From positions 1,194 to 38,605 of the forward strand of contig NZ_JANINU010000121.1 of assembly GCF_024508875.1 (NCBI RefSeq): DNA of 37,412 bases, given 5' to 3'. The notes under the pieces were generated by a model. It made no database searches. It saw nothing but the letters and a program-made list of their open reading frames with translations, and was not told the DNA's origin. Below are positions 6,875 through 15,545 of this stretch, piece after piece. The stretch's first letter is position 1. Each line of letters begins with the position of its first letter. The stretch comes from Phenylobacterium sp. GTDB lineage: Bacteria; Pseudomonadota; Alphaproteobacteria; Caulobacterales; Caulobacteraceae. The position numbers were made by a program, and so were the translations under genes.

Positions 6875-7447
6875 ATGATGCTCAGCGACGCCCACCGACG
6901 GCTGCGTGACGCCACGCAGGCCGATCACCAGCGGCTGGAGTCCCGGATGAACATCCTGGCCCGGATCGCCACGCCGGATGGCCGGCGCGCCCTTGTGGAG
7001 CGGTTCCACGGACTGCACACCGAGACCGAGGCGGCGCTGGAGCCGTGGCTGGCGGAGCTGCCGGGACTGGACTTCGAGGCTCGCCGGCGAGCACCACGCC
7101 TCGCGCGTGATCTCCAAGTGCTGGGCGGACAGGCGCCTGCTGCGCCGGCGGACCCCATCGTCGTCGGCGGCGTCGGCGAGGCGCTGGGCCGGATGTACGT
7201 CCTGGAAGGATCGACACTGGGCGGCCGGGTGATCCGGCGGTCCCTCGAGGCGCAGGGTGACGGCATGGCCGGACTCGGCTTCCTCGATCCCTATGGAGAC
7301 CAGGTGGGCGAGCGCTGGCGCTCGTTCCTTGCGGTGATCGACGGGCAGGCGTGCTCGGCGGCGGATACCGAAGCCATGGTGGCCGGCGCGCTCGCCGGCT
7401 TCCGGCATGCGGAGCTGTGGCTTTGCGAGGACCCCGCCCATGTCTGA
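6875..7447 (+). CDS. bphO: Biliverdin-producing heme oxygenase
   Basis: The product is about 190 residues, the usual size for HemO/BphO enzymes. The N-terminus LRDATQADHQRLE places the proximal heme-ligand His at about residue 18. GRMYVLEGSTLGGRVIRR (about 107-124) is the conserved distal helix with its GxxxGG-like bend. The reaction opens heme to biliverdin, iron and CO. The gene overlaps bphP by 8 bases, so it almost certainly makes the chromophore for that photoreceptor. The start is ATG at 6875 or the next codon at 6878; longer versions run into unrelated sequence. Confidence 0.92.
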   Translation: MMLSDAHRRLRDATQADHQRLESRMNILARIATPDGRRALVERFHGLHTETEAALEPWLAELPGLDFEARRRAPRLARDLQVLGGQAPAAPADPIVVGGVGEALGRMYVLEGSTLGGRVIRRSLEAQGDGMAGLGFLDPYGDQVGERWRSFLAVIDGQACSAADTEAMVAGALAGFRHAELWLCEDPAHV

Positions 7448-9596
7448 AGCGCCGACCATCGACCTCGACGCCTGCGCGCGCGAGCCGATCCACATCCCCG
7501 GAGCCATCCAGCCACACGGCGTGATGCTGGTCGCGGACCGCACCACCCAGGAGATCAGCCATGCCGCCGGCGACCTAGCGGGCTTGCTCGGCGTGCGGGA
7601 CTGGATCGGCCGGACCATCGGTGCGGTGCTGGGCGATCCGCTGGCCGAGCGGGTGGCCCAGGCGACGCAGTCGGGCGTGCACGGTGGCTACGCGGGTCAT
7701 TTCGTAGGACCGAACGCGGCGTTCGACGTTTCGGCCCGTATCGACGACGAGTGGCTGATCGTGGAGGTGGAGCCCGGGCTGGCGCAGCCGTTGCCGGCCA
7801 CCATGATCCTGGGCCAGCTCGAGGCCGCGGGCGCGGCCTTCGAGCGGGCGCCCAACCTCAAGACACTGTGCGAGCGCGCGGCGATCGAGTTCCGTCGGCT
7901 CACCGGCTTCGATCGGGTGATGATCTACCGCTTCCTCGACGAGGACGCGGGCGCCGTGCTGGCTGAGGACGTGGCCGAGGGGATGCCTTCGTTCCTGAAC
8001 CATCATTTCCCCGGGTCCGACATTCCGGCCCAGGCGCGCGCGCTGTACGTGCGCAACCTGGTGCGGGTGATCCCCGACGTGGCCTACGAGCCGGCGCCGC
8101 TGTCGCCGGCCTGGTCCGAGGCGCGACCGCTGGACATGAGCGACTGCGCGTTGCGGTCGGTGTCGCCGGTGCACATGCAGTACCTGCGCAACATGGGCGT
8201 CGGGGCCTCGGCGTCGATCTCGGTGGTGAAGGACGGGCTGCTCTGGGGGCTGATCGCCTGCCACCATCGCGAGCCCAAGCTCATGCCCTACGACATCCGC
8301 GCCGCGGCGCGGACGCTGGCCGGCGGGCTGGCGCGCCAGGTGCGGGCCAAGGAAGAGGCCGAGAGCTACCGCGAGCGGCTGCGGCTGCGGGGCCTGGAGG
8401 ATGAGATCGCCGCGCGCTTCGGCCGCTCCGGCGGCCTGGACGCGAACCTGGCCGAGGGCGTGGGAGAGCTGCGGCGGATGATGGACGCCGACGGCGTCGC
8501 GGCGCTGCGGGCGGGCGTGCTGCACATGGACGGCGTGCACCCGCCGGAGAGCCAGGTGCTGGCGCTGACGCGGTGGGCCTTGCAGAGGGGACTGGAGCCG
8601 ATCGCCACCGATCGGCTCTCCGAGGACTACCCCGATGCCGAGGTGTTTCGGGCCCAGGCAAGCGGACTGCTGGCGCTGGTGGTCTCCGCGGACGAGCCGT
8701 TTGTCGTGCTGTGGTTCCGGGCTGAGGAGGTCGAGGTCGTCAACTGGGCGGGTAATCCGCACAAGGCGCTCTCGCTGGGACCGGGCGAGACCCTGACGCC
8801 GCGCTCGTCCTTCGAGGCTTGGCGGCAGACCGTGCACGGCCGTTCCCGTCGCTGGACGCTGGCCGAGGTCGACGCGGCCCTGCGCCTGCGCGAGACACTG
8901 CTGGAAGCCCGCGGCCACCGCCGGATGCATGAGCTGAATGGCCGGCTCAGCGATGCGCTGAACGAGAAGGACGGGCTGCTGGAGCAGAAGGAGATGCTGC
9001 TCAAGGAGGTCAACCACCGCATCCAGAACAGCCTGCAACTGGTCTCCAGCTTCCTGGGCCTGCAGTCGCGCGCGATGGGCGATCCCAAGCTGCACGAGGC
9101 GTTCGAGGAGGCGCGCCGCCGGCTGCAGGCCGTGGCGCTGGTGCACCGCCGGCTCTACCGCGCCGACCAGATCGAGGTCGTGGACATGGCCCGCTACCTC
9201 GAGGAACTGATCGGGGACATGAACGACTCCCTCGGCGCGGAGTGGGCCGGCAAGATCAGCGTCGACGCCAGCCCGGTCCTGGTCCCGACGGACCGCGCGG
9301 TGACGATCGGCCTCGTGGTGACCGAACTGGTGATCAACGCGAACAAGTACGCCTATGCGGGGAAGCCTGGGCCCATCGAGGTGAGCCTGGAGGAGCACCG
9401 CGCGAACCTGCGCGTGATCGTGGCTGACCACGGGCAGGGTAAGCACGTCCCGCGCGAAGGCTTCGGCAGTCGCATGATGACCGCCATGGTCAAGCAGCTT
9501 CGCGGCGAGATCGTCTACAGCGACAACAAGCCGGGCTTGCGGGCGATCCTCGCCTGCCCGGTGTCGGCGCCGATCCAGCCGGCGGGCGCCGAGTAG
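7440..9596 (+). CDS. bphP: Bacteriophytochrome with HisKA_2-type histidine kinase
   Basis: The product is 718 residues. The PAS domain starts with Cys12 inside ACAREPIHIPGAIQPHG, the biliverdin attachment site. The GAF domain has MIYRFLDEDAGAVLAED and FPGSDIPAQAR (190-200); the first residue of the usual ASDIP is Gly. His245 and His275 are the pocket histidines. The PHY domain has WAGNPHKA and the tongue PRSSFEAW (454-461). The kinase has its phospho-acceptor His526 in LLKEVNHRIQNSLQLV, which is the HisKA_2/HWE-like type, then an N-box (ELVINANKYAYAGK) and a GFGSRMM G-box. It is a soluble red/far-red sensor. No response regulator lies next to it. The ATG overlaps bphO, so the two are translationally coupled. 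Confidence 0.94.
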   Translation: MSEAPTIDLDACAREPIHIPGAIQPHGVMLVADRTTQEISHAAGDLAGLLGVRDWIGRTIGAVLGDPLAERVAQATQSGVHGGYAGHFVGPNAAFDVSARIDDEWLIVEVEPGLAQPLPATMILGQLEAAGAAFERAPNLKTLCERAAIEFRRLTGFDRVMIYRFLDEDAGAVLAEDVAEGMPSFLNHHFPGSDIPAQARALYVRNLVRVIPDVAYEPAPLSPAWSEARPLDMSDCALRSVSPVHMQYLRNMGVGASASISVVKDGLLWGLIACHHREPKLMPYDIRAAARTLAGGLARQVRAKEEAESYRERLRLRGLEDEIAARFGRSGGLDANLAEGVGELRRMMDADGVAALRAGVLHMDGVHPPESQVLALTRWALQRGLEPIATDRLSEDYPDAEVFRAQASGLLALVVSADEPFVVLWFRAEEVEVVNWAGNPHKALSLGPGETLTPRSSFEAWRQTVHGRSRRWTLAEVDAALRLRETLLEARGHRRMHELNGRLSDALNEKDGLLEQKEMLLKEVNHRIQNSLQLVSSFLGLQSRAMGDPKLHEAFEEARRRLQAVALVHRRLYRADQIEVVDMARYLEELIGDMNDSLGAEWAGKISVDASPVLVPTDRAVTIGLVVTELVINANKYAYAGKPGPIEVSLEEHRANLRVIVADHGQGKHVPREGFGSRMMTAMVKQLRGEIVYSDNKPGLRAILACPVSAPIQPAGAE

Positions 9597-9600
9597 GCCC

Positions 9601-10374
9601 TCAGCCCTTCTTCCCCATCAGGCAGAACATGGCGCCCTGCGGGTCCACGCCCTGCAGGACCCAGTCGCCGCTAGGCACCTCCATGGGGCCGTTCATCACC
9701 TGGCCGCCGCCGGCGGTGACGCGGGCGGCCGCCGCGTCGATGTCGCCCACACGGAGGTAGAAGAGCCAGCAGCAGGCCGGGACCTGCTCGGGCTTCAGCA
9801 TCATGCCGCCGACCTGGCCGTCGCGGTTGGCGAAGAGCTGATAGGCCCCCATCGGACCCATGTCGTGCACGCCGTCCTTACGCCAGCCGAAGAGCTGCTC
9901 GTAGAACGTGAAGGCGGTGTCGGTGGGCCCGGTGTACAGCTCGTGCCAGCCGGTGTGGCCTAGCGCGCCGGAGGGCGTTTCGGGTCGACCGCCCTCCGGC
10001 GGCGTCGGCTTCATGATCGCCAGCACCGCGCCGAACGGATCGGCGACGATGGCAAAACGGCCGACGCCGGGGATGTCGGCCGGCGGGCGTATCACCGAGC
10101 CGCCCAGGCTGGTGACCTTCGCCGCCGCCATGTCGCAGTCGTCCACGGCGACGTAGCCCGTCCAGTTCGGGGGGACGCCCTGGGCCTTGTGCTCGTCGCC
10201 CAGCATCATGACGCCGCCCACCCCGGCGCCGTCGGCCTCCAGCACCCAGTACTCCATGCCGTCGCCCGGCATCTTCGAGGCCGTCCAACCCACGACGTCG
10301 CCATAGAAGGCCCGCGCCGCGGGAATGTCAGGGGTCATCAGCTCGTACCAGATGAAACGGCCATGGTCCGACAT
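9601..10374 (-). CDS. Two-domain VOC (glyoxalase-like) family protein
   Basis: The product is 257 residues made of two similar VOC modules. The first begins FIWYELMTPDIPAARAFYGDVVGW (about 6-29) and ends DPFGAVLAIMKP. The second begins GWHELYTGPTDTAFTFYEQLFGW (about 144-166) and ends DPQGAMFCLMGKKG. The repeated module is the vicinal oxygen chelate fold. The substrate cannot be predicted. The ATG at 10374 has AAGGAGG upstream. It converges with bphP, 4 bases apart. Confidence 0.85.
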   Translation of the reverse strand: MSDHGRFIWYELMTPDIPAARAFYGDVVGWTASKMPGDGMEYWVLEADGAGVGGVMMLGDEHKAQGVPPNWTGYVAVDDCDMAAAKVTSLGGSVIRPPADIPGVGRFAIVADPFGAVLAIMKPTPPEGGRPETPSGALGHTGWHELYTGPTDTAFTFYEQLFGWRKDGVHDMGPMGAYQLFANRDGQVGGMMLKPEQVPACCWLFYLRVGDIDAAAARVTAGGGQVMNGPMEVPSGDWVLQGVDPQGAMFCLMGKKG

Positions 10375-10486
10375 GCGCGCCTCCTTCTCTGCGGCGGACA
10401 CGCTACGCCCGCCCACGCGTCAGGAGAATGACCGTCGAGCAACGGGGTTTCCTGCGTTCGTCAGGCGGGGCCGCCGGTCCGCATCG

Positions 10487-11080
10487 TCACGTCGCCTTCC
10501 GTGTCGCCAGGATCAGTCCCGAGGCCCACGCCATCTCTGTCACCGCCCAGCCGGGCCGACCGCGAAAGGTCTCGATCAAGTCGCCGACCCGGTGCTCGTG
10601 TCCCTCGGGCCAATTCGGCTGAGGCAGCATGTCGTCGCCGATCCAGAAGCCGCCAGGCCGCACCAGGACCAACGCGGCGTCCAGGTCCTCGTACTTGCCC
10701 GGCATGGCGTCGGCGAAGACGAGGTCGAAGCTGGCCGGCGGCTGGCGGCGGAGGAAGGCCCCGCCGTCCTCCAACACGAACGTCACCCGGGGATCGTGGT
10801 CCAGCACCTCCCGGGCCAACGCCTGGACCTGCGGATCTATATCGACCGTCACCAGCTCGGAGCGCGCGTCCATGCCGTCGAGCAGGCAGGCCGTGGCGAG
10901 ACCGGTGCCCGTGCCCAGTTCCAGCAGGCGTCCGCCCGGCTTGGCCGCGGCGAGGGAGCGGAGCAGGGCGCCGGTGCGCGGCTCCGACGGCATGTCGAAG
11001 CCGAGGTCGCGCGTGCGAGCGGCCAGCGTCCGCCAGGCCGTCGGCGCAAGCGCCTCGGCGGCTTCGTCCAGTCCCGGCAT
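10487..11080 (-). CDS. Class I SAM-dependent O-methyltransferase
   Basis: The product is 197 residues. LLELGTGTGLATACLL (about 53-68) is the SAM-binding glycine loop, VTVDIDPQ holds the acidic ribose-binding residue, and DLVFADAMPGKYEDL resembles the metal-binding Asp region of catechol O-methyltransferase-like enzymes. It starts 5 bases after the ilvB stop on the same strand, so it is probably in the ilvB transcript. The substrate is unknown. The ATG at 11080 gives a normal-length family member; a longer frame would run back into ilvB. Confidence 0.82.
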   Translation of the reverse strand: MPGLDEAAEALAPTAWRTLAARTRDLGFDMPSEPRTGALLRSLAAAKPGGRLLELGTGTGLATACLLDGMDARSELVTVDIDPQVQALAREVLDHDPRVTFVLEDGGAFLRRQPPASFDLVFADAMPGKYEDLDAALVLVRPGGFWIGDDMLPQPNWPEGHEHRVGDLIETFRGRPGWAVTEMAWASGLILATRKAT

Positions 11081-11085
11081 GCGGC

Positions 11086-12876
11086 TCAGACCAGCCGCTT
11101 GCCCGCGTCGTCGATGATGGAGCCGAGATCGCGCGCTTCCTCGGCCATGATCATCTCGTTGTGCGCCTTGCCCGACGGAATCATGGGGAAGCAGTTCTCT
11201 TCCTTGGTGACGCGGCAGTCGAACAGCACCGGCTTCCTGACGTTGATCATCTCCAGGATCGCCGCGTCCAGCTCGTCCGGGTGCTCGGCGCGGATCCCGA
11301 CGCCGCCGTAGGCCTCGGCCAATTTCACGAAGTCGGGCAGGGACGACGAATAGGAGTGCGAGTAGCGCTCGCCGTGCAGCAGTTGCTGCCACTGGCGCAC
11401 CATGCCCATCCATTCGTTGTTGAGGATGAAGACCTTGATCGGCAGGTCGTACTGAACGGCCGTCGAAATCTCCTGCATGGTCATCTGCACCGAGGCGTCG
11501 CCGCCGATGTCGATGACCAGGGCGTCGGGGTGGGCCATCTGCACGCCGACGGCGGCCGGCAGGCCGTAGCCCATCGTGCCCAGGCCGCCCGAGGTCATCC
11601 AGCGGTTCGGCTGCTCGAATTTGTAGAACTGGGCCGCCCACATCTGGTGCTGGCCGACCTCGGTGGTGATGTAGGTGTCGCGGTCCTTGGTCAGCTCATA
11701 CAGGCGCTCGATGGCGTACTGCGGCTTGATCAGCTTCGCGTCGGGCCGGTAGCCGAACGAGTTGCGGGCGCGCCAGCCGTCGATCTCGGTCCACCACGAC
11801 TTGATGGCGGCCTTGTCGGTGGCGAGGTTCCGCTGCTTCCAAGCGGCGATCATGTCCTCCAGCACCTGGCCGGCGTCGCCCACAATGCCGATGTCGGCGC
11901 GGACGTTCTTGCCGATGGAGCTCGCGTCCACGTCGATGTGGATCTTCCGCGAGGTGGGGGCGAAGGCGTCCAGGCGGCCGGTCACCCGGTCGTCGAAGCG
12001 TGCGCCGATGGCGACCATGACGTCGCAGTCGTGCATGGCGTTGTTGGCTTCGAAGCTGCCGTGCATGCCCAGCATCCCCAGCCACTTCGGATCCGACGCC
12101 GGGAAGGCGCCCAGGCCCATCAGGGTCGAGGTCACCGGCGCGCCCGTCAGCTCGGCGAACTCGCGCAGCAGCTCGGACGCGCGAGGGCCGGCGTTGATGA
12201 CCCCGCCGCCCGTGTAGAGGATCGGCTTCTTCGCCTTGGCGATCATGGCGACCGCCTCGGCGATCTTGCCGGGGTCGCCCTTGGTGCGGGGCGCGTAGTT
12301 ATGGGCGTGCTTGACCTCGGTCGGGCCCTGGTAGGCGCCCTTGCCGAACTGCACGTCCTTCGGGATGTCGATGACCACCGGGCCCGGCCGGCCCGAGGTG
12401 GCGATGTGGAAGGCCTCGTGGATGATGCGCGGCAGTTCCTCGACCGACTTCACCAGGTAGTTGTGCTTGGTGCAGGGGCGGGTGATGCCGATGGTGTCGC
12501 ATTCCTGGAAGGCGTCGGTGCCGATCAGGTGGGTGGCGACCTGGCCGGTGATCACGACCATCGGGATCGAGTCCATCAGGGCGTCGACGATGCCGGTGAC
12601 GGCGTTGGTGGCGCCGGGCCCGGAGGTGACCAGGACCACGCCGGGCTTGCCGGTGGAGCGGGCATAGCCTTCGGCCGCGTGGGTCGCGCCCTGTTCATGC
12701 CGCACCAGCACGTGTTGCAGCCGCGGCTCGTGGAACAGCGCGTCGTAGATCGGCAGCACCGCGCCGCCCGGATAGCCGAAAAGCACCTCGACGCCCTGAT
12801 CGACAAGGGCGCGCACCACCATCTCGGCGCCGGAGATGATGTCGTGCTGGGCTTCGATCGTCTGATGGGCGGTCAT
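11086..12876 (-). CDS. ilvB: Acetolactate synthase large (catalytic) subunit
   Basis: The product is 596 residues, full length. The N-terminal ThDP-pyrimidine domain has FGYPGGAVLPIYDAL and the catalytic Glu in VRHEQGATHAAEGYARS. The middle FAD-type domain includes GGGVINAG and GARFDDRVTGRL. The C-terminal ThDP-pyrophosphate domain has GDASVQMTMQEISTAVQ followed by NNEWMGMVRQWQ. It condenses two pyruvates to acetolactate, or pyruvate with 2-ketobutyrate, opening Val/Leu and Ile synthesis. The regulatory partner ilvN is about 8 kb away. A leader peptide and terminator lie upstream and point to attenuation control. The ribosome site is weak (CAGG). Confidence 0.97.
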   Translation of the reverse strand: MTAHQTIEAQHDIISGAEMVVRALVDQGVEVLFGYPGGAVLPIYDALFHEPRLQHVLVRHEQGATHAAEGYARSTGKPGVVLVTSGPGATNAVTGIVDALMDSIPMVVITGQVATHLIGTDAFQECDTIGITRPCTKHNYLVKSVEELPRIIHEAFHIATSGRPGPVVIDIPKDVQFGKGAYQGPTEVKHAHNYAPRTKGDPGKIAEAVAMIAKAKKPILYTGGGVINAGPRASELLREFAELTGAPVTSTLMGLGAFPASDPKWLGMLGMHGSFEANNAMHDCDVMVAIGARFDDRVTGRLDAFAPTSRKIHIDVDASSIGKNVRADIGIVGDAGQVLEDMIAAWKQRNLATDKAAIKSWWTEIDGWRARNSFGYRPDAKLIKPQYAIERLYELTKDRDTYITTEVGQHQMWAAQFYKFEQPNRWMTSGGLGTMGYGLPAAVGVQMAHPDALVIDIGGDASVQMTMQEISTAVQYDLPIKVFILNNEWMGMVRQWQQLLHGERYSHSYSSSLPDFVKLAEAYGGVGIRAEHPDELDAAILEMINVRKPVLFDCRVTKEENCFPMIPSGKAHNEMIMAEEARDLGSIIDDAGKRLV

Positions 12877-12912
12877 GGGTTCTGGCCTGGGCTGGTAAGC
12901 GGCGATTTGGGC

Positions 12913-12937
12913 AATAAAAAAGGCCCTCGGGGGGCCT
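12913..12937 (-). terminator. Intrinsic terminator in the ilvB leader (attenuator)
   Basis: On the minus strand a 6-bp stem AGGCCC/GGGCCT (12937-12932 with 12926-12921) and a 5-base loop are followed by a run of six T (12921-12916), then ATTG. It ends 36 bases before the ilvB ATG and lies on the ilvB strand, so it can stop transcription before the gene. An unrelated terminator for miaA is less likely because it lies after the BCAA leader peptide and its hairpins. Confidence 0.8.
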
Positions 12938-12978
12938 GGGACAAGCGACCGATCGGTCCTGACGCGTTCGTCAGTCCG

Positions 12979-13014
12979 TTACGGCCGCCCTACGAGTACA
13001 AGAATGCTGCGCAC
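12979..13014 (-). CDS. Branched-chain amino acid leader peptide of ilvB
   Basis: GTG at 13014-13012 opens an 11-codon frame that reads VRSILVLVGRP (first residue Met in vivo) and ends TAA at 12981-12979. Five branched-chain codons in a row (Ile-Leu-Val-Leu-Val) are what an ilv leader peptide uses to sense charged tRNA. Downstream lie two small hairpins (12974-12959 and 12958-12947) and the terminator at 12937-12913. The ribosome site is weak (GGGAAA). No product function is expected beyond stalling the ribosome. The frame is too short to be convincing alone; its position before the terminator is the argument. Confidence 0.78.
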   Translation of the reverse strand: MRSILVLVGRP

Positions 13015-13039
13015 GAGATTTCCCGCGAAAGTCAGGATG

Positions 13040-13071
13040 GGGCATGTCGCATGCCCGGCTCACCCCGTCAA
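13040..13071 (-). promoter_or_regulatory. Possible ilvB leader promoter and dyad
   Basis: TTGACG on the minus strand (13071-13066) overlaps the end of miaA and fits a -35 box. About 17 bases on is a GACATG-like -10 candidate. The same stretch holds a perfect 7-bp dyad, GGGCATG-TCG-CATGCCC (13040-13056, plus-strand reading), which could be an operator. The -10 is weak, so the promoter call is tentative. Confidence 0.35.
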
Positions 13072-13989
13072 GGGCGGGTGAAGCGCAAGAAACTGCCTCC
13101 ATTGGTCGCGGTGGTCCAATGCGGTGATCCTCGCCCAATCGCCCATCTGCCCGCGCATCCAGGTCATCTGGCGCTTGGCGTAGCGGCGGGTCTCCTGTTG
13201 CGCGGCGGCGATGGCGGCGGGCAGGGCGATCTCGCCGCGAAGGTAGGCCGCCAGTTCGCGGACGCCCACCGCCTTCATGGCCGGGAGGGAAGGGTCAAGA
13301 TCGCGCGCGATCAGGGCTCGCACCTCGTCCAGCGCTCCCCCCGCGACCATCGCCTCCAGTCGCACGTCGCAGCGGGCGTAGAGCGCGTCGCGCGGTGGTT
13401 CCAGCGCAACGGCGGACCATGAGCCGGCGGGCAGGGAGCCCGAGGCGCTGGCCTGGTGGTCGGTGAGCGAGACGCCGGTGGCCGCATAGACCTCCCAGGC
13501 GCGGGACAACCGCTGGCGGTCGCCGGGCGCGATGCGGGCCGCGGCGGCCGGGTCGGCCTCGGCAAGACGGGCGCGGAAGGCTTCCTCGCCCATGGCGGCG
13601 AACTCGACGGCGGCCATTTCCCGTATCTGGGCCGGAATCTCCGGAACGTCCGCGAGCCCCCTGGTGAGCGCGCTGAAGTAGAGGCCGGTCCCGCCGACCA
13701 CGACCGCATCGCGGCCGCGCGCGCGGATTTCCGCGATCAACTCGGACGCCGCCCGGAGCCAGCGCCCCACAGACCAGCCGTCGGCCGGATCGACGGTCCC
13801 GAACAGGTGATGCGGCGCGGCAGCCAGCTCTTCGGCGCCCGGTCCGGCGGTGATCGCGGTGAGGCCCGCGTAGAGCTGCATGGAGTCGGCGTTGACGATT
13901 TCGCCGCCCACGGTTTGGGCCAGCTTCTGCCCGAGCGCGGACTTGCCGCTTGCGGTCGGTCCGGCGATCAGCCAGATGCGGCCCGTCAT
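13060..13989 (-). CDS. miaA: tRNA dimethylallyltransferase
   Basis: The product is 309 residues. [14 protein letters not shown] at the N-terminus (Walker A about 10-17) and [11 protein letters not shown] are MiaA signatures. [16 protein letters not shown] follows near residue 105, and [17 protein letters not shown] near the C-terminus is the tRNA-contacting end. The enzyme adds the isopentenyl group to A37 of tRNAs reading UNN codons. The ATG at 13989-13987 overlaps the ATG of serB on the other strand, so the two genes have no intergenic space. Longer upstream frames on this strand are antisense to serB and are not used. Confidence 0.95.
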   Translation of the reverse strand: MTGRIWLIAGPTASGKSALGQKLAQTVGGEIVNADSMQLYAGLTAITAGPGAEELAAAPHHLFGTVDPADGWSVGRWLRAASELIAEIRARGRDAVVVGGTGLYFSALTRGLADVPEIPAQIREMAAVEFAAMGEEAFRARLAEADPAAAARIAPGDRQRLSRAWEVYAATGVSLTDHQASASGSLPAGSWSAVALEPPRDALYARCDVRLEAMVAGGALDEVRALIARDLDPSLPAMKAVGVRELAAYLRGEIALPAAIAAAQQETRRYAKRQMTWMRGQMGDWARITALDHRDQWRQFLALHPPLTG

Positions 13990-14878
13990 GGAGCTGGTCC
14001 TTACCCTCGTCAGTCCCGATCCGGCCGAAGCGGCCGCCGCCGCCGATCGGGCGGCCTCAGCGCTCGCAGCCGCGGGCGCCGGCGTCAAGGCGCCGATCGC
14101 GCTGGGCGAGGGGGCGCTGGACGTGCCGGCTCTCGGCGCGCCCGCCGACGCGGAGACGCGGGTCCGCGCCGCGGTCGGCGATGCGCCAGTGGACTGGGCG
14201 CTGCTCCCCGCCGCGGGGCGGAAGAAGGGCCTGCTGGTCGCGGACATGGATTCCACGATCATCAACGTGGAGTGCCTGGACGAGCTGGCGGACTTCGCGG
14301 GCCTGAAGGCCGAGATCAGCGCGATCACCGAGCGGGCGATGCGTGGTGAACTGCAATTCGAAGGGGCGCTGCGCGAGCGGGTCGGGATGCTGAAGGGGCT
14401 GGCGGTCACGGCGCTGCAGCAGGCCTACGACGAGCGGGTCCGGCTCAACCCCGGCGCCCGCACCCTGGTGCGCACCATGGCGGCGAACGGCGCCCGCTGC
14501 GCGCTCGTATCGGGCGGCTTCACGTTCTTCACGAGCCGGGTGGCGAACGCGGCCGGGTTCCACCTCAACCGCGCCAACACCCTGATCGAAGCCGACGGCA
14601 AGCTGACCGGCCAGGTGGGCGAGCCGATCCTCGGCAAGGAGGCCAAGCTGGCGGCGCTGCAGGAACAGGCCGCTGAACTGGGGCTGCCGATGTCGGCGAC
14701 CCTGGCCGTCGGCGACGGTGCGAACGACCTGGCGATGATCGAGGCTTCGGGCCTGGGCGTGGCCTATCGCGCCAAGCCCATCGTGGCGGCCCAGGCGCAT
14801 GCCAAGGTGGACCACGCCGACCTGACCGCGCTGCTCTATTTCCAGGGCTACAAGGCCGCCGAGTTCGTGGTCGACTGA
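13988..14878 (+). CDS. serB: Phosphoserine phosphatase
   Basis: The product is 296 residues. A small N-terminal regulatory region (about 1-75) precedes the HAD core. [21 protein letters not shown] (about 82-102) carries the nucleophile Asp86 and Asp88. [14 protein letters not shown] is motif II, and [20 protein letters not shown] is motif IV. The reaction is the last step of serine synthesis. The stop overlaps the ATG of the next gene by one base (TGATG), so the two are translationally coupled. The ATG at 13988 is the natural start; upstream in-frame residues are antisense to miaA. Confidence 0.95.
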   Translation: MELVLTLVSPDPAEAAAAADRAASALAAAGAGVKAPIALGEGALDVPALGAPADAETRVRAAVGDAPVDWALLPAAGRKKGLLVADMDSTIINVECLDELADFAGLKAEISAITERAMRGELQFEGALRERVGMLKGLAVTALQQAYDERVRLNPGARTLVRTMAANGARCALVSGGFTFFTSRVANAAGFHLNRANTLIEADGKLTGQVGEPILGKEAKLAALQEQAAELGLPMSATLAVGDGANDLAMIEASGLGVAYRAKPIVAAQAHAKVDHADLTALLYFQGYKAAEFVVD

Positions 14879-15540
14879 TGGCCCTCCCGCGCGCACCCAA
14901 GGCGGTCGTCTTCGACATGGACGGACTGCTCGTCGACACCGAGACCGTGGTGTTTCGCGCCATGCAGCGTGCCGCCGGCGGCATCGGCGGGGAGATGCCC
15001 TTCGGAACCTTCCAGCGGATGGTCGGGCTGCAGCACGCCCACAGCGACCTGATCCTCATCGAGCATTTCGGCGAGGGTTTCGATCTGCCGGCGTGGTCGG
15101 CCGCCGTCAGCGCCCATTTCCGAGAGGAGTTGGCGGCGGGCATCGCGCTCAAGGCTGGGGCGGTCGAGATCCTGGACCGGCTGGACGAACTGGCGCTGCC
15201 TCGCGCGATCGCCACCTCATCGAGCCTGGAGAGCGTGCACGCCAGCTTGGGGCCGCACAGCCTGGTCGATCGTTTCCACGCCCTGATCACCCGCGACGTG
15301 CAGACCCGCGGCAAGCCGCACCCCGAGCCGTTCCTGAAGGCGGCCGAGGCGCTGGGCGTCGATCCCGCCGACTGCCTGGCCCTGGAGGACAGTCACAACG
15401 GCGTACGGGCCGCCTCGGCGGCCGGCATGATGACCGTCATGGTGCCCGACATGCTGGACCCGACGCAGGAGATGGAGACGCTGTGCGTCCGCATCGCCAG
15501 CGACCTGCACGAAGTCCGCGGCTGGCTTGCCGGCCCCTGA
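14878..15540 (+). CDS. HAD-family phosphatase (beta-phosphoglucomutase-like)
   Basis: The product is 220 residues. AVVFDMDGLLVDTE (Asp13 and Asp15) is HAD motif I. ATSSSLESV is motif II, and GKPHPEPFLKAAEALGV with LALEDSHNGVRAASAAGM gives motifs III and IV. A helical cap sits between motif I and II, as in the GPH/beta-phosphoglucomutase subfamily. The substrate is unknown. Translation is coupled to serB by the TGATG overlap. A perfect stem-loop terminator follows. Confidence 0.88.
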   Translation: MALPRAPKAVVFDMDGLLVDTETVVFRAMQRAAGGIGGEMPFGTFQRMVGLQHAHSDLILIEHFGEGFDLPAWSAAVSAHFREELAAGIALKAGAVEILDRLDELALPRAIATSSSLESVHASLGPHSLVDRFHALITRDVQTRGKPHPEPFLKAAEALGVDPADCLALEDSHNGVRAASAAGMMTVMVPDMLDPTQEMETLCVRIASDLHEVRGWLAGP

Positions 15541-15545
15541 CGAAG

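Noticed and set aside
7575..9446. 623-residue minus-strand frame opposite bphP
   Set aside because: It is a GC-rich shadow of a clear gene, rich in His, Gln and Arg, with no motif.
10501..13422. 973-residue plus-strand frame opposite ilvB
   Set aside because: It is antisense to ilvB and the methyltransferase and has repetitive shadow composition.
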